NCBI GenBank assembly: GCA_902782965.1
Contig: CACZPG010000318.1
Coordinates: 1 to 35,420 of the forward strand
DNA: 35,420 bases
From: an uncultured Lachnospiraceae bacterium
GTDB lineage: Bacteria > Bacillota > Clostridia > Lachnospirales > Lachnospiraceae
Direction: 5' to 3'
Shown here: positions 15,630 to 24,404 of the stretch, in pieces
How the letters are laid out: each line of letters begins with the position of its first letter
Position numbering within the stretch: the stretch's first letter is position 1
The notes under the pieces: model-generated
Told to the model about the DNA's origin: nothing
The model's database searches: none
What the model saw: only the letters and a program-made list of their open reading frames with translations
Program-made: the position numbers and the translations under genes

Positions 15630-16553
15630 ATGATTTTTAATGTACTTTTTTATGGCGGATTAGTATTATTTATTCTCTTTCTTATAGCTTCAGTAGTGCT
15701 GTTCCTTAAGTTAGATATTCCGAAAGCTATCGGAGTTGTAACAGGACAGACTCAGAAGAAGGCAATAGAAGAGATAAGAAATGGTGGCAGGGTTACCACA
15801 AGTAAACGAGGAAAAGGAAGTTTCATAAAGGTCAGAGACCTGGGAACAGGAAGTGGACTTCTTAAGGATACACCTAAACCTTTTGCACGTAAGAGGGATG
15901 AAAAGAGAAGTAGTGATGCTTCAGAGAATCTGGCTGAGCAGGCTGCTAATGATGCAAGGCTTGCGGCAGCAAGAGCGATGGCTGAGAAAGCCAGAGAGAA
16001 GGAACAGCAGCAAGAGCAGCAAAGAGAGAGAGAAGAAGCTCTTGAGAACGAATCTACTGAAATCCTGACTTACAATGAATCAAAGAGGAAAGATACCGGA
16101 GAAGAAACAACCTCCGTTCTTGAAGAAGAGCAGGCAACAGCCATATTGACAGAAAATGGAGAGTTGCCGGAAGGCTCATCTGATGAGGATATATCGGAAG
16201 GATATACACCGGGTGATGATGATGCAACCGACGTCCTGAAATCAGCCGACGCCAGTATTCATGAGGAAGATGAAGAGACCACAGACATACTCAGAAGTGT
16301 GGCCACAGCTGCTCCTCATGAGGATGATGAGGACGACGATATAGAAGAAACTACGACGGACGTACTTACCTCAGACATGGGAAGTAAGTTTGCGGAGAAT
16401 GAAATCTATGGAACCTATAATCCTGAAATGACAGCGGTTCTTAGATCTGATATGGCACCGGGAGAAGATACAGTTAAATCAGGACCAAGGCATATCGAAG
16501 GAATTACGGTCCTATACAGCGAAACGATTGTTCATACAGATGAAAGCTTGTAG
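15630..16553 (+). CDS. Membrane-tethered acidic protein with repeated Thr-x-Ile/Val-Leu motifs
   Basis: I do not recognise a family. The 307-residue protein has one N-terminal membrane helix (about 5-27) followed by a basic stretch, so the rest is probably cytoplasmic. Residues 98-140 are Ala/Glu/Gln/Arg-rich and likely form a coiled coil. The acidic C-terminal half carries seven copies of T-x-[IV]-L: TEIL (143), TSVL (161), TAIL (170), TDVL (200), TDIL (218), TDVL (243) and TAVL (268). A degenerate eighth, ITVL, is at 292. Several are preceded by ETT or TTT. FHA domains prefer phosphothreonine with a selective residue at +3, often Ile or Leu, so these look like FHA docking sites once phosphorylated. 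It starts 18 bp after the kinase stop with a GGGGAGGAG site. The scaffold role is inference. Confidence 0.85.
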   Translation: MIFNVLFYGGLVLFILFLIASVVLFLKLDIPKAIGVVTGQTQKKAIEEIRNGGRVTTSKRGKGSFIKVRDLGTGSGLLKDTPKPFARKRDEKRSSDASENLAEQAANDARLAAARAMAEKAREKEQQQEQQREREEALENESTEILTYNESKRKDTGEETTSVLEEEQATAILTENGELPEGSSDEDISEGYTPGDDDATDVLKSADASIHEEDEETTDILRSVATAAPHEDDEDDDIEETTTDVLTSDMGSKFAENEIYGTYNPEMTAVLRSDMAPGEDTVKSGPRHIEGITVLYSETIVHTDESL

Positions 16554-16601
16554 GATATCAGATATATTTCGAATCCGATATAAATGGAGAGGAGAAAAGG
16601 G

Positions 16602-19600
16602 ATGGAAATAACTAAAAGAAAGGAAAGGGTAGGAAGAAGACCTCTATACCTGAGAGCATTTGCCATAATTATGGCTGTGTTCATGGTTCTTTCGGTTGTA
16701 TACATCAGCCATAGGAAGGATAAGGTAGAGGCTGCCGTAGATGTGAATATAACAGATGATTCATATCTTAGTGGTCTTGGTTTAGATGCGTCACAGGCCC
16801 TGGATAAAAATACATTTGTGGTAAATGTTCCTGCCAATGGAATCAAATTCCTTACACCGGCTACTACGGGATTTAGTAGTACCGAAACAGAGGATGTTAC
16901 CGTATATAAATATACTAAGGATGAAGATACCAGTGTTGTAAAATACAAGAAAGAGCAGGAAGATGAGGAAGGCTATACTTTTGATTCAGAAGTAGCAGCA
17001 AAGCTGACCAAAACTACTACAGCTGCATGGAGTGGTGTTGATGGAGAAGGCTATGTTGTTTCTAATGGAACAGTAGAAACCAAACTTACTGCAACCACCA
17101 AATATGCGTATACGTTTGCATCTGATGGAAGTCCGGTACCTGATGTTTCTATGTCTGACAGCGCAGCAGATAAGGCTAAGATTACTATCAAGACCTTTGA
17201 AATAGCTGATATAGGTAAATCAGGTGAAAATGCATCACAGAATTTAGCTTTTACAGATTCTAATGCTGGTTTAGCTTCATCTGGTGAGAAGCTTTACGGA
17301 GCAATAGAGTATACACTTGCAAAGGATGGAACTAATGTGCTTACAGACCAGAAAGCACTTTCTTCCATAAATAATTATTTTGACAGTTCTCAGGGAATTG
17401 AAAAAGAAGGTAAATACGTTGTAACCAAGACTGTGACACTGGAAGATGGTAGTGATCTTCCGGAAGGCTCAGGAGTCAAGACTTCAGATGAGTTATTAAG
17501 AAATTATATTATCGTTAAGGATTTCTATGCTACAGTTGATACTACTACTTTCCCAAATTCAGCAGGCACAGTTACTATTCCTGCATCAGGATTCCTGAAT
17601 CCTAAGAAGGCAATTACCGGAACTATAGTTGCCGACGGTGAAGCTACGATAGCTTTCTCAAGTACCAACACAAATGCACGTGTACCGGACGCTGCGAATA
17701 CAACAGGCGGTACAGCTACATTCACTATCCCGGGTGATCAGCCGGATAATATAAAGAATAACGGTGAGACAGTTCCGATAACAATAACAGTAACTGATAA
17801 ATCAGATGCTAATGTTAAGAAAACACTTACATTAAATATTAAATACGGAGACGGAACACCTACACTTTCAGGCCTTAAGATAAATGGTGCATCCGGTGAT
17901 ACCAAACAAGTTGGAGATAGTACAGTAAGTCTCGGAATTACTGCAAAAACAGGTGATGGTTCCGGAGCTCTTATTACAAAGGCTGAACTTTACAAAGTTT
18001 CTTCTACATCAGCTGCAGTATCAGGAAGTCCTGTAAGCAGTAATGATTATGGAACAGCTGCTTCAGTGAATGTTTCATTTGAAGGTGTAGCCCTTGAACC
18101 GGGAAATAATTATTTCAAGATTAAAGCATATAGTGATTATGGAATCAGTGCAGTTTCAGATGCATTCACGGTATTTATGGATGATGCTGCTCCTGTAGTT
18201 ACTAAAGCAAGTATTACACAGACAGTTAATAGCTCATATGGCGGAAGTAATCTGACTCCATCAGGAACTACAATTACGGTTCCTAATAAGATAACCTGTA
18301 TGGAAGCTTCTGCGATTGAATTAAAGATTTCTGATAAGCAGACAAATAACTCTGACGGAAGTGGAATTAACAGTGTAACAGTTAATGGATCAACCTGTAC
18401 TATTTCAGGTGATACTGCAACCTATACTCTTCCTGCCAATGCTACAGATACTAACAAAGCCGGAGTATCATACTCACTTAGTGTTGTAGTAACAGATAAA
18501 GCAGGAAAGTCCAGTACTTATTATATTACCGGAAACTATTTCAATGAAGATATGACTATCACTCAGGCCTATACTCCTTCAGATGAAGTAGAAAACGGCG
18601 GCAAGAAATTCTTCAAGTGGACCGGAGCAGACAAGAAGGGAATTCTTGAATATACTGTAGAATCTGAGGTTGAGCTTTCCGGAGCAACAATCACAATTAA
18701 TTCTGCATCCGAGGCTGCTACCCAGAAGAGCAAGACTGAAGCCTCCGGAAAATATACTTACGTTTATAAATATGAATTTGATGATACTACATCAAATGAA
18801 TATACAATTGATTTTACAGCAACAAATATTAATAATAATTCGAAGTCTGCAGAACAGCAGATTAAGAGTGTGGATATCACTAATCCGGATGATGTAGCAG
18901 TTGCTGAAGATGATGATTTATGGCATTCATCTCTTACTCTGAATGTTACTACTTCTGATTCGGGAGTGTCATCAGGAATAGATACTGTTGAGGCTACCGG
19001 TACTGATCAGTCCAGCTATACTCCGGGATCTGATGGTAAGTTCACAGCTAAGGTCAATGATTCTGAAACCTCAGCCGGAACAACAGTAACCTTTAAGGCT
19101 AAGGATAAGGCAGGAAACATCAGTTCTGTTTACACAGATACCTTCAAGGTTGATGGAAAGGATCCTACGGCTACACTTACAATCGGTGGTTTAGATTCAG
19201 CCAGCGTAAGCGGAGTTCTTTCAGAAGATCCGACTATTGTTTACAGTGCTACCGATAACGGAGCCAGTGGAATAGCTTCAATCAGCTTTACAGCTACTGA
19301 CGGAAGTACTAGTATCAATTGCACAGATGATTCAAAGAGTGGTAAATCGCTCTCTACAATACTTGGAGTAGCTCTTGATGCTACCAAGACTTATACAGTT
19401 ACTTTTACAGCAACTGATAATGCAGGCAATTCTGTAACTAAGTCAGCTACATTTAAGGTTGACGGACAGGATCCTGATATTACAGGATCTATAGCTAATA
19501 CAGCTAAGAAGAGTACCTTCCCGACAGTATTTGATCAGGATGTTACTGTAAATGTTACAATCGTTGATTACAACCTTGATCAGTCCAAGATAGTTGTTTC

Positions 19601-22502
19601 AGGAACAGGAAGTGACAAGGCTACAGTAAGCTGGACACCTACTGCAAATGGATATACAGGCGTTATCACTGCTTCTACAGAGGGTGTATATGCCCTGACT
19701 GTTACAGCAACTGATAAAGGTGGAAGAGTTGGTACATGGTCAGTAAGCTTTACTATAGACAAGACAGCTCCGGTACTGACACCGATGATCAATAATGAAG
19801 CATATTCGGGAACCTCAGGCTACTTTAATGCAGCAGTTACGACATCTGTGGGAGTAAGTGATGCTAATGAGGATACAACCGATGTAACAGCTGTTATTTC
19901 ACGTACAGCATTTGATGGTACAGTTACAACAGAGACTAAGTCAGGTAAGGGACCTTTCGAACTCAGTGAAGAAGGAACATATTCCATTACCTATACAGCA
20001 ACTGATAAGGCTGGTATAAGCAGCTCAGCTTCTATCGGATTAACAGTTGATAAGACCAGTCCGGTACCGAAGATTAACATAACAACTAAATATCCTAAGA
20101 TAGCAGGATATTATAATGCAGACAGTGTTGATATGTCTCTTGAGATATCAGATCCTACAGTTATTCCATCTAATATTGAAGTAACTGATAATGGAAAGAC
20201 TGTTAATGTAACCTGGACAAGTGGAGATGGAAAGCTTACAGCACCATATTCCTCTACTTCAGAAGAGAAACATACTATAATTGTTAAGGTTAAGGACCTT
20301 TCAGGAAATGAAGCTACTGCATCAGAAGCATTCCTGATAGACAGAACCAAGCCAAGACTTACTACAAAGGTTAATTCCAAGGAATATACCGATAAGGATA
20401 AGTATTTCTCAACTAATACATTCTCAAGCGTAGTTGTTTCAGACAAGAATGAGGATGAAAAAGATGTTACACTTACAGTAAGATTCTCAGGTTATGACAA
20501 TAACGAAAGTATTGAAACCAAGACCGGAAAGGGACCTTTCAAATTTACTAAACAGGGTAAATATGAACTTACCTATAAGGCTGTTGATAAGGCCGGAAAC
20601 GAAAGATCCAAGACTATAGGCTTCTACATTGATAAGTCAAAGCCGGTTGGTAATATGTATATCAAGACTGATAAGCCTGCCAAGTTTAAGCAGTTCAATG
20701 CAACTTATAGTAATAAGGTTGGCAAGTTTAAGAGCCGTAAGGATCAGGAGCATTATAAATACGGTCAGTATTACAATACCAGTGTATCAATCGAATTCAA
20801 TTACTTCGATTATGATATAGATCAGATAACCATATCAGATGGTGATGAGGAACTTATTCCTGAATGGTCTGAGAAGAATGGATTCGGTAAAGGTACAGTT
20901 TCTGTATCAGGTCAGGGACATCATGTTATCAAGATGGAACTTGAAGATAAGGCCGGAAATATAACCAAGTATAAGAGTGGTACTAAGGTTCTTGATTTCT
21001 ATATTGATAAGACAGCACCTTCAGTGGTTACTTCAGTTAATGGTTCTTCCGGAACAGACGGAATATCAATGAATTCCTCAGGAACAGTAGGTGTATCTGT
21101 AATTGATACTTACAAGGATCCGGATGATCTTACAAGAACCGCAAGGATAACAGCTCCGGGCGGTGGAACAACTGTAAGTTCAGCCAAGGTAAGAGAAGGT
21201 TCTGAGAGCTTTGCAAACGAAGCTGATTACGAGATTGAATATGTTGCAGTAGATAAGGCCGGTAATAAGAGCGTTCCTAAGTCAGTTAAGTTCAGAGTCG
21301 ACAGATCGGCTCCACAGCTGAGTATAACCAGTGATGCTAAGAACGGCGCTTCTACAACAGCAGTAGATGTTACATTTAATATCAAGGAGCCATTCTACAA
21401 CGATATGACTTCAAGTAAGATCGAAGTTTATAAGAAAGTAGATGGTGCGAGAGAGTCTCACGTTAAGACTATCGACTTCATGCCAAGAAGCTCCAATGAT
21501 ACTAAGACTGATAAGTTTGAGGACGACGGTGAATACAGATTTGTATTTACTGCTACAGACAAAGCCGGAAACAATGCAAGTGAGAATTATTCTTTCATTC
21601 TTGATGGATCTAAGCCTGTTATTACACTTTCAGGTGTAAAGAACTATGATAAGACTGAGAAGAATGTTGAACTTGGTATCCAGGTTGATGAGACCTTCTA
21701 TCTTACAAATAAGGTTACACTTTCTGGAACAAAGACCGATATTGATGGTAAGACAACAGATATCGATTTCGAGAACTTCCCGGCAAGCAGTGCTAAGATA
21801 GCTACTCTCAAGCAGATATTCAAGGAAGACGGTGTATACGATATCACAGTTTCATCTGTTGATAAGGCAGGTAATAAGGATACCAAGACTATCCACTTTA
21901 CTATTGATACGAAACCACCTGTTATTGAATCACTTGATGAGTATGACGGAAAGAAAGTTAAGGAGTTTAAGCTTGAGAAGTCTCTCGATGAGCTGGTAAC
22001 AGACCTTACAGTTTGTGAAGTGAAGCTTTACATGGACGGTGTTGAGTATGACGGTGTAAGTGCATTGGCAGACGGAACACACGTATTCAGAATTGAAGCT
22101 ACTGATGAGATGGGTCATAAATCCGTGAAGGAATTCACATTTGTTCTTGATACAATGGCACCGAATATCATTGTTACAGGAGCAGAGGATGGAGCATATC
22201 TTAAGGATGCAACCATCGTAGAAGTCAGCGTTGAGCTTGATGATGATTACATTGACTATGTAAAGGTTAACGGAGAAGCAGTTGCAGTATCTGATAATAA
22301 GTGTCAGATAAATGTCGACAAGAGAGGTAAGTATACCATCGAGGCTGCTGCAAGTGATGATGCTGGTAATAAGTCATCTCTTGATATGACCTTCCATTAT
22401 GGAAATAAGCTTATCTGGCTTATAATTGGAGGTGCAGTAATTCTTATAGGAGCATTAATAGCATTCCTGATTGCTGCCAAGAGAAGAAAAGACGATCGAT
22501 GA
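16602..22502 (+). CDS. Giant Ig-like repeat surface protein with membrane helices at both ends
   Basis: The 1966-residue protein has a basic N-terminus and a hydrophobic segment (about 18-35) that acts as signal peptide or anchor. It ends in a C-terminal membrane helix (LIWLIIGGAVILIGALIAFLIA) and a short basic tail. There is no LPxTG motif. Residues from about 525 to 1920 are a chain of Ig-like domains marked by about thirteen boundaries of the type F-x-[IV]-D-x-[TS]-x-P (e.g. FTIDKTAPV, FLIDRTKPR, FYIDKTAPS) and by DKAGN-like turns. The first 500 residues are Thr/Ser/Asp-rich and less regular. It probably spans the cell wall as a stalk or adhesin. The start ATG 16602 has AGGAG upstream; the longer frame from 16584 overlaps that site. 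It is 48 bp after the acidic protein and ends at a strong terminator. Confidence 0.9.
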   Translation: MEITKRKERVGRRPLYLRAFAIIMAVFMVLSVVYISHRKDKVEAAVDVNITDDSYLSGLGLDASQALDKNTFVVNVPANGIKFLTPATTGFSSTETEDVTVYKYTKDEDTSVVKYKKEQEDEEGYTFDSEVAAKLTKTTTAAWSGVDGEGYVVSNGTVETKLTATTKYAYTFASDGSPVPDVSMSDSAADKAKITIKTFEIADIGKSGENASQNLAFTDSNAGLASSGEKLYGAIEYTLAKDGTNVLTDQKALSSINNYFDSSQGIEKEGKYVVTKTVTLEDGSDLPEGSGVKTSDELLRNYIIVKDFYATVDTTTFPNSAGTVTIPASGFLNPKKAITGTIVADGEATIAFSSTNTNARVPDAANTTGGTATFTIPGDQPDNIKNNGETVPITITVTDKSDANVKKTLTLNIKYGDGTPTLSGLKINGASGDTKQVGDSTVSLGITAKTGDGSGALITKAELYKVSSTSAAVSGSPVSSNDYGTAASVNVSFEGVALEPGNNYFKIKAYSDYGISAVSDAFTVFMDDAAPVVTKASITQTVNSSYGGSNLTPSGTTITVPNKITCMEASAIELKISDKQTNNSDGSGINSVTVNGSTCTISGDTATYTLPANATDTNKAGVSYSLSVVVTDKAGKSSTYYITGNYFNEDMTITQAYTPSDEVENGGKKFFKWTGADKKGILEYTVESEVELSGATITINSASEAATQKSKTEASGKYTYVYKYEFDDTTSNEYTIDFTATNINNNSKSAEQQIKSVDITNPDDVAVAEDDDLWHSSLTLNVTTSDSGVSSGIDTVEATGTDQSSYTPGSDGKFTAKVNDSETSAGTTVTFKAKDKAGNISSVYTDTFKVDGKDPTATLTIGGLDSASVSGVLSEDPTIVYSATDNGASGIASISFTATDGSTSINCTDDSKSGKSLSTILGVALDATKTYTVTFTATDNAGNSVTKSATFKVDGQDPDITGSIANTAKKSTFPTVFDQDVTVNVTIVDYNLDQSKIVVSGTGSDKATVSWTPTANGYTGVITASTEGVYALTVTATDKGGRVGTWSVSFTIDKTAPVLTPMINNEAYSGTSGYFNAAVTTSVGVSDANEDTTDVTAVISRTAFDGTVTTETKSGKGPFELSEEGTYSITYTATDKAGISSSASIGLTVDKTSPVPKINITTKYPKIAGYYNADSVDMSLEISDPTVIPSNIEVTDNGKTVNVTWTSGDGKLTAPYSSTSEEKHTIIVKVKDLSGNEATASEAFLIDRTKPRLTTKVNSKEYTDKDKYFSTNTFSSVVVSDKNEDEKDVTLTVRFSGYDNNESIETKTGKGPFKFTKQGKYELTYKAVDKAGNERSKTIGFYIDKSKPVGNMYIKTDKPAKFKQFNATYSNKVGKFKSRKDQEHYKYGQYYNTSVSIEFNYFDYDIDQITISDGDEELIPEWSEKNGFGKGTVSVSGQGHHVIKMELEDKAGNITKYKSGTKVLDFYIDKTAPSVVTSVNGSSGTDGISMNSSGTVGVSVIDTYKDPDDLTRTARITAPGGGTTVSSAKVREGSESFANEADYEIEYVAVDKAGNKSVPKSVKFRVDRSAPQLSITSDAKNGASTTAVDVTFNIKEPFYNDMTSSKIEVYKKVDGARESHVKTIDFMPRSSNDTKTDKFEDDGEYRFVFTATDKAGNNASENYSFILDGSKPVITLSGVKNYDKTEKNVELGIQVDETFYLTNKVTLSGTKTDIDGKTTDIDFENFPASSAKIATLKQIFKEDGVYDITVSSVDKAGNKDTKTIHFTIDTKPPVIESLDEYDGKKVKEFKLEKSLDELVTDLTVCEVKLYMDGVEYDGVSALADGTHVFRIEATDEMGHKSVKEFTFVLDTMAPNIIVTGAEDGAYLKDATIVEVSVELDDDYIDYVKVNGEAVAVSDNKCQINVDKRGKYTIEAAASDDAGNKSSLDMTFHYGNKLIWLIIGGAVILIGALIAFLIAAKRRKDDR

Positions 22503-22750
22503 CAAAGATATAGAGAGTCATCTGGATAAAGTTTATTAAAGGCTTTAAGGGGGTGTGTTTGGTCACATCCCCTTTTCCATAATAAGGGCTTTATAATAGG
22601 ACGTATAAAAAAGTTCTTTACTATAATAATCGTAAATGTTACAATGTAGGTTGCTGTTTGAAGGTAGAAATGTATTTGGAAGGGTAATGATAGGCGTATT
22701 TACAATAGTTTGTTTTTATTGGTAACAATTTAGTTACAAAGGAAATAGGT
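22503..22750. other. Gap between Ig-repeat gene and NlpC/P60 gene
   Basis: It contains the terminator at 22547-22576 and an AT-rich upstream region for the next gene. TATAAT occurs at 22592-22597 and 22622-22627, but neither has a good -35 box. Near the start, GTAAC (22722-22726) and GTTAC (22733-22737) form a small inverted repeat that could be an operator. Confidence 0.4.
22547..22576 (+). terminator. Rho-independent terminator of the phosphosignalling/Ig-repeat island
   Basis: AAGGGGGTGTG (22547-22557) pairs with CACATCCCCTT (22564-22574) through 11 base pairs including one G-U, with a six-base loop, followed by TTTT (22573-22576). It lies 45 bases after the Ig-repeat stop. Confidence 0.88.
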
Positions 22751-24367
22751 ATGAAAATAACAAAGAAAATACTGTCAATAATATTGATAACAGCATTATT
22801 AATCTCAACATTACCGGTTATGAATTTTAATAAGGGAAAGGGTGTAAATGCAGCTACAGGTGACGAAATAGTTGCCGATGCGAAGAGCTGGATAGGTATA
22901 ACCCCTTATGTTTATGGCGGAACAGATCTTTATAAAGGAGCGGACTGTTCAGGATTTGTTTGTGCCATTTATAAGAGACATGGTCTTGATTTCATTTCCA
23001 CCTATGGTGTGAGATCAAGCTATGATATGTATGCTAATTATTCCAAGTTTGGAGTATATGTAGGTAATACCGCAGATGTTGTACAGCCGGGTTATCTGTT
23101 ACTTACCAATCCGGATGGTGACGGAAGACCTGGGCATGTAGGTATCGGATCTGTTGATGCGAATGGTAATAAGGAAATAATACATGCTTCTAATTCAAGG
23201 AGAGGAACGGTTTGTGACAGTCTCTCCTGGTATTTGAATTCAACTACCATTGTTGCAGTAATTGCTCCAACAGCATTGAATGGTGTACTGTACAGCAGTG
23301 TAACAAGTGCGGGTGAAGTTGCTCCGACTGTTTCTCCGGAGGCTACTCCAACACCTGCTCCGGAACAGACTCAGACTCCGGAACAGATTTCTGAAGAAGA
23401 GGCTAAGAAGGCTAATCCCGGATATCCTTATGAACTTCAGACCGGAAAGATAACCAAGAATTCAGGTAATAATGCAGTTATGTGGCTTCAGACTGCTCTT
23501 AATACTGTAAATAATGCCGGGCTTAAGGTGGACGGAAGCTATGGTCCTATAACCAAGGGGGCTGTTAAGAAATTCCAGAAGGCCTATGGTCTTGATAAGA
23601 AGAACGGTAAGGCTAATGCGGCTACGGTTGCCAAGCTTACAAGTGTACATGTAATCAATCAGTCTATTACATCGATTCAGCTGGATCATGAAGCAGAGAC
23701 TACACTTGAAGAAGGTCAGATCATGGATCTGCATGTAGTTGTTACGCCTATTGAAGCAGAAGGCGTTAGTATTAACTGGACATCTTCTGATAAGAGAATT
23801 GCCAAGATCAGCAGTGATGGTTCTATAAAGGCATTAAGACCGGGTACTGTAAATATTACAGCTACGACTCCTAATGGCATTACTACTGAGAAGGTTCTTA
23901 CCATAGAGAAGTCGCATCATAAGAGTGAATGGCTTAACGGACTCTATTATAATTCCAAAGGAAAACAGAAGAAGAAGGCTGTTGGTTCTTGGAAGAAGGT
24001 TAAGGGTCAGCTCACTTTCGGTGATACTTCCGGATGGCGTGCAAGAAATGAATGGGTAAGAATAGACGAGAAGAATTACTATTTCGATTATAACGGTTAC
24101 GCAATCAAGAACTGCTGGAGAAAGATCGGAAATAAATGGTACTACTTCAAGAGAGATGGTTCCCGTGCCGAGAATGAATGGGTTAAGGGAAAATATCTGA
24201 ATAAGAAGGGTGTCAGAAATAATAAGCGTACTGCAGCCTGGGAGAAAACGGATGCAGGATGGATGTATAAGGATAACCAGGACTGGTTTGCAAACAGTAC
24301 TACTATAATTATTGATAACAAGACTTATACATTTGATGAAAACGGTATTTGTGCCGAAAAAAAATAA
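22751..24367 (+). CDS. Secreted NlpC/P60 peptidoglycan hydrolase with PG-binding, Big_2 and cell-wall-binding repeats
   Basis: The 538-residue protein starts with a signal peptide (about 1-35, ending GVNAATG). Next is an NlpC/P60 domain (about 37-175) with Cys66 in GADCSGFVCAIY, His129 in GHVGIG and His145 in EIIHASN, the usual cysteine-peptidase triad that cuts stem peptides. A Pro/Thr linker (190-215) follows. Then come a PG_binding_1 domain (about 232-297, LQTALNTVNNAGLKVDGSYG), a Big_2 domain (about 304-386, INWTSSDKRIAKI) and C-terminal choline-binding-like repeats with GNKWYYFKRDGSRAENEW. It would act in cell-wall turnover. The start has AAAGGAAATAGG upstream. It is 37 bp before secDF with no terminator between, so it may drive or share the secDF transcript. 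Confidence 0.92.
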   Translation: MKITKKILSIILITALLISTLPVMNFNKGKGVNAATGDEIVADAKSWIGITPYVYGGTDLYKGADCSGFVCAIYKRHGLDFISTYGVRSSYDMYANYSKFGVYVGNTADVVQPGYLLLTNPDGDGRPGHVGIGSVDANGNKEIIHASNSRRGTVCDSLSWYLNSTTIVAVIAPTALNGVLYSSVTSAGEVAPTVSPEATPTPAPEQTQTPEQISEEEAKKANPGYPYELQTGKITKNSGNNAVMWLQTALNTVNNAGLKVDGSYGPITKGAVKKFQKAYGLDKKNGKANAATVAKLTSVHVINQSITSIQLDHEAETTLEEGQIMDLHVVVTPIEAEGVSINWTSSDKRIAKISSDGSIKALRPGTVNITATTPNGITTEKVLTIEKSHHKSEWLNGLYYNSKGKQKKKAVGSWKKVKGQLTFGDTSGWRARNEWVRIDEKNYYFDYNGYAIKNCWRKIGNKWYYFKRDGSRAENEWVKGKYLNKKGVRNNKRTAAWEKTDAGWMYKDNQDWFANSTTIIIDNKTYTFDENGICAEKK

Positions 24368-24404
24368 ATAATATATAGTAACAATAAACAAGAGGAGATG
24401 CAAC

